A DNA stretch of 64,000 nt from Meiothermus sp. GTDB lineage: Bacteria > Deinococcota > Deinococci > Deinococcales > Thermaceae. Both the position numbers and the translations under genes were made by a program. The notes under the pieces were generated by a model that had not been told where the DNA came from, searched no databases, and saw nothing but the letters and a program-made list of their open reading frames with translations. Positions 63,592 to 64,000 of this stretch are shown here, piece by piece; within the stretch, counting starts at the first letter, position 1, and every line of letters starts with the position of its first letter. The DNA is taken from positions 434,001 through 498,000 of the forward strand of contig NZ_BPIK01000002.1 of NCBI RefSeq assembly GCF_026004075.1, in the 5' to 3' direction.

Positions 63592-64000
63592 CTAGTATTC
63601 CAGCACCCGTTGCTTGTATCGCTCGACCCGCTCGACCAGCTCGCCCAGGGTGTCGCCGCCAAATTTCTCCAGGTAGGCCTGGGCCAGCACGATGCCCACC
63701 AGGGCCTCCAGAATTACGCTGGCCGCCGGTACCGCGGTCACGTCGGAGCGCTCCCGGGCGGCATCGGCTGGCTGGTGTGTCACCACATCAACCGTGGGTA
63801 GGGGCTTCATCAGGGTGGCGATGGGCTTAAGAGCGGCGCGCACCACCAGCTCTTCTCCGGTGGTCATGCCGGCTTCGGTGCCTCCGGAACGATTGCTCTG
63901 GCGGTAGTAGCCCCGGCCGGGCTCCCAGTAGATGGGGTCATGAACCTGCGATCCCGGCTTCATGGCGTTGCTAAAACCAGGGCCAATCTCCACCCCCTTA
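63592..64000 (-). CDS. aroC: Chorismate synthase, 5' part beyond the window
   Basis: The last ~136 residues are visible: KGVEIGPGFSNAMKPGSQVH, FMN-site RSGGTEAGMTTGEELVVRAA, and RSDVTAVPAASVILEALVGI near the C-terminus. It converts EPSP to chorismate. The frame continues past the window edge. 49 bp separate it from aroK. Confidence 0.93.
   Translation of the reverse strand, partial: KGVEIGPGFSNAMKPGSQVHDPIYWEPGRGYYRQSNRSGGTEAGMTTGEELVVRAALKPIATLMKPLPTVDVVTHQPADAARERSDVTAVPAASVILEALVGIVLAQAYLEKFGGDTLGELVERVERYKQRVLEY

Overview
The window is about 62-65% G+C (by eye) and looks like the chromosome of a thermophilic diderm of the Thermaceae, most likely Meiothermus. The evidence is the Thermus-type oriC between dnaA and dnaN, DnaA, MnmG and Soj/Spo0J of Thermus type, a CRISPR repeat ending in ATTGAAAC, many apparently leaderless genes, and very frequent CTCGAG. 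No tRNA or rRNA gene was recognised.

Layout. 1-6145: end of a DUF2726/zinc-finger protein, an MBL hydrolase with dxs, a lipoprotein, small unknowns, PspA and a YNP-repeat protein. 6241-7531: a CRISPR array read on the minus strand, with a structured AT-rich leader and no cas genes. 7532-13491: polyprenyl diphosphate synthase, a flavin monooxygenase, and a minus-strand operon gntR, PLP enzyme, azlC, azlD, eamA. 13654-19280: an orphan N6-adenine methyltransferase, an esterase, pyruvate kinase and enolase. 19377-29926: the replication and segregation locus (dnaN, oriC, dnaA, mnmG, rsmG, parA, parB) followed by comEC/comEA. 30059-35673: GDPD, a Cse60-like protein, threonine aldolase, an acyl-CoA dehydrogenase and a molybdopterin oxidoreductase.

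35666-44233 is the unusual part. Six short Gly/Ala-rich precursor genes or gene remnants are each followed by one or more unrelated small membrane proteins. The four precursors with a full 5' end share a nearly identical Sec signal peptide followed by a double-glycine-like leader (ELSDxEL...EG). Three of them also share an upstream block with a poly-G tract and a dyad. Two of the four carry an in-frame TAG in place of CAG, and two further modules have lost the leader. The block ends with a secreted C39 cysteine peptidase that lacks an ABC transporter, coupled by ATGA to an exported, probably beta-barrel, protein. I read it as a Sec-dependent, periplasmically processed bacteriocin-like (or self-assembling peptide) system with an immunity repertoire, partly decayed and reshuffled. 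Function is inference.

44323-47743: an NADPH-ferredoxin reductase whose C-terminus is interrupted by an IS5-family element, directly followed by an IS630-family element; both transposases appear to need -1 frameshifting. 47919-53753: an alpha-2-macroglobulin operon (DUF1175, A2M, metallopeptidase). 53825-64000: housekeeping genes (YhhN, TrmB, queuosine-precursor transporter, Hpt, RluB, enoyl-CoA hydratase, TruB, Lrp/Ald, AroB, AroK, partial AroC).
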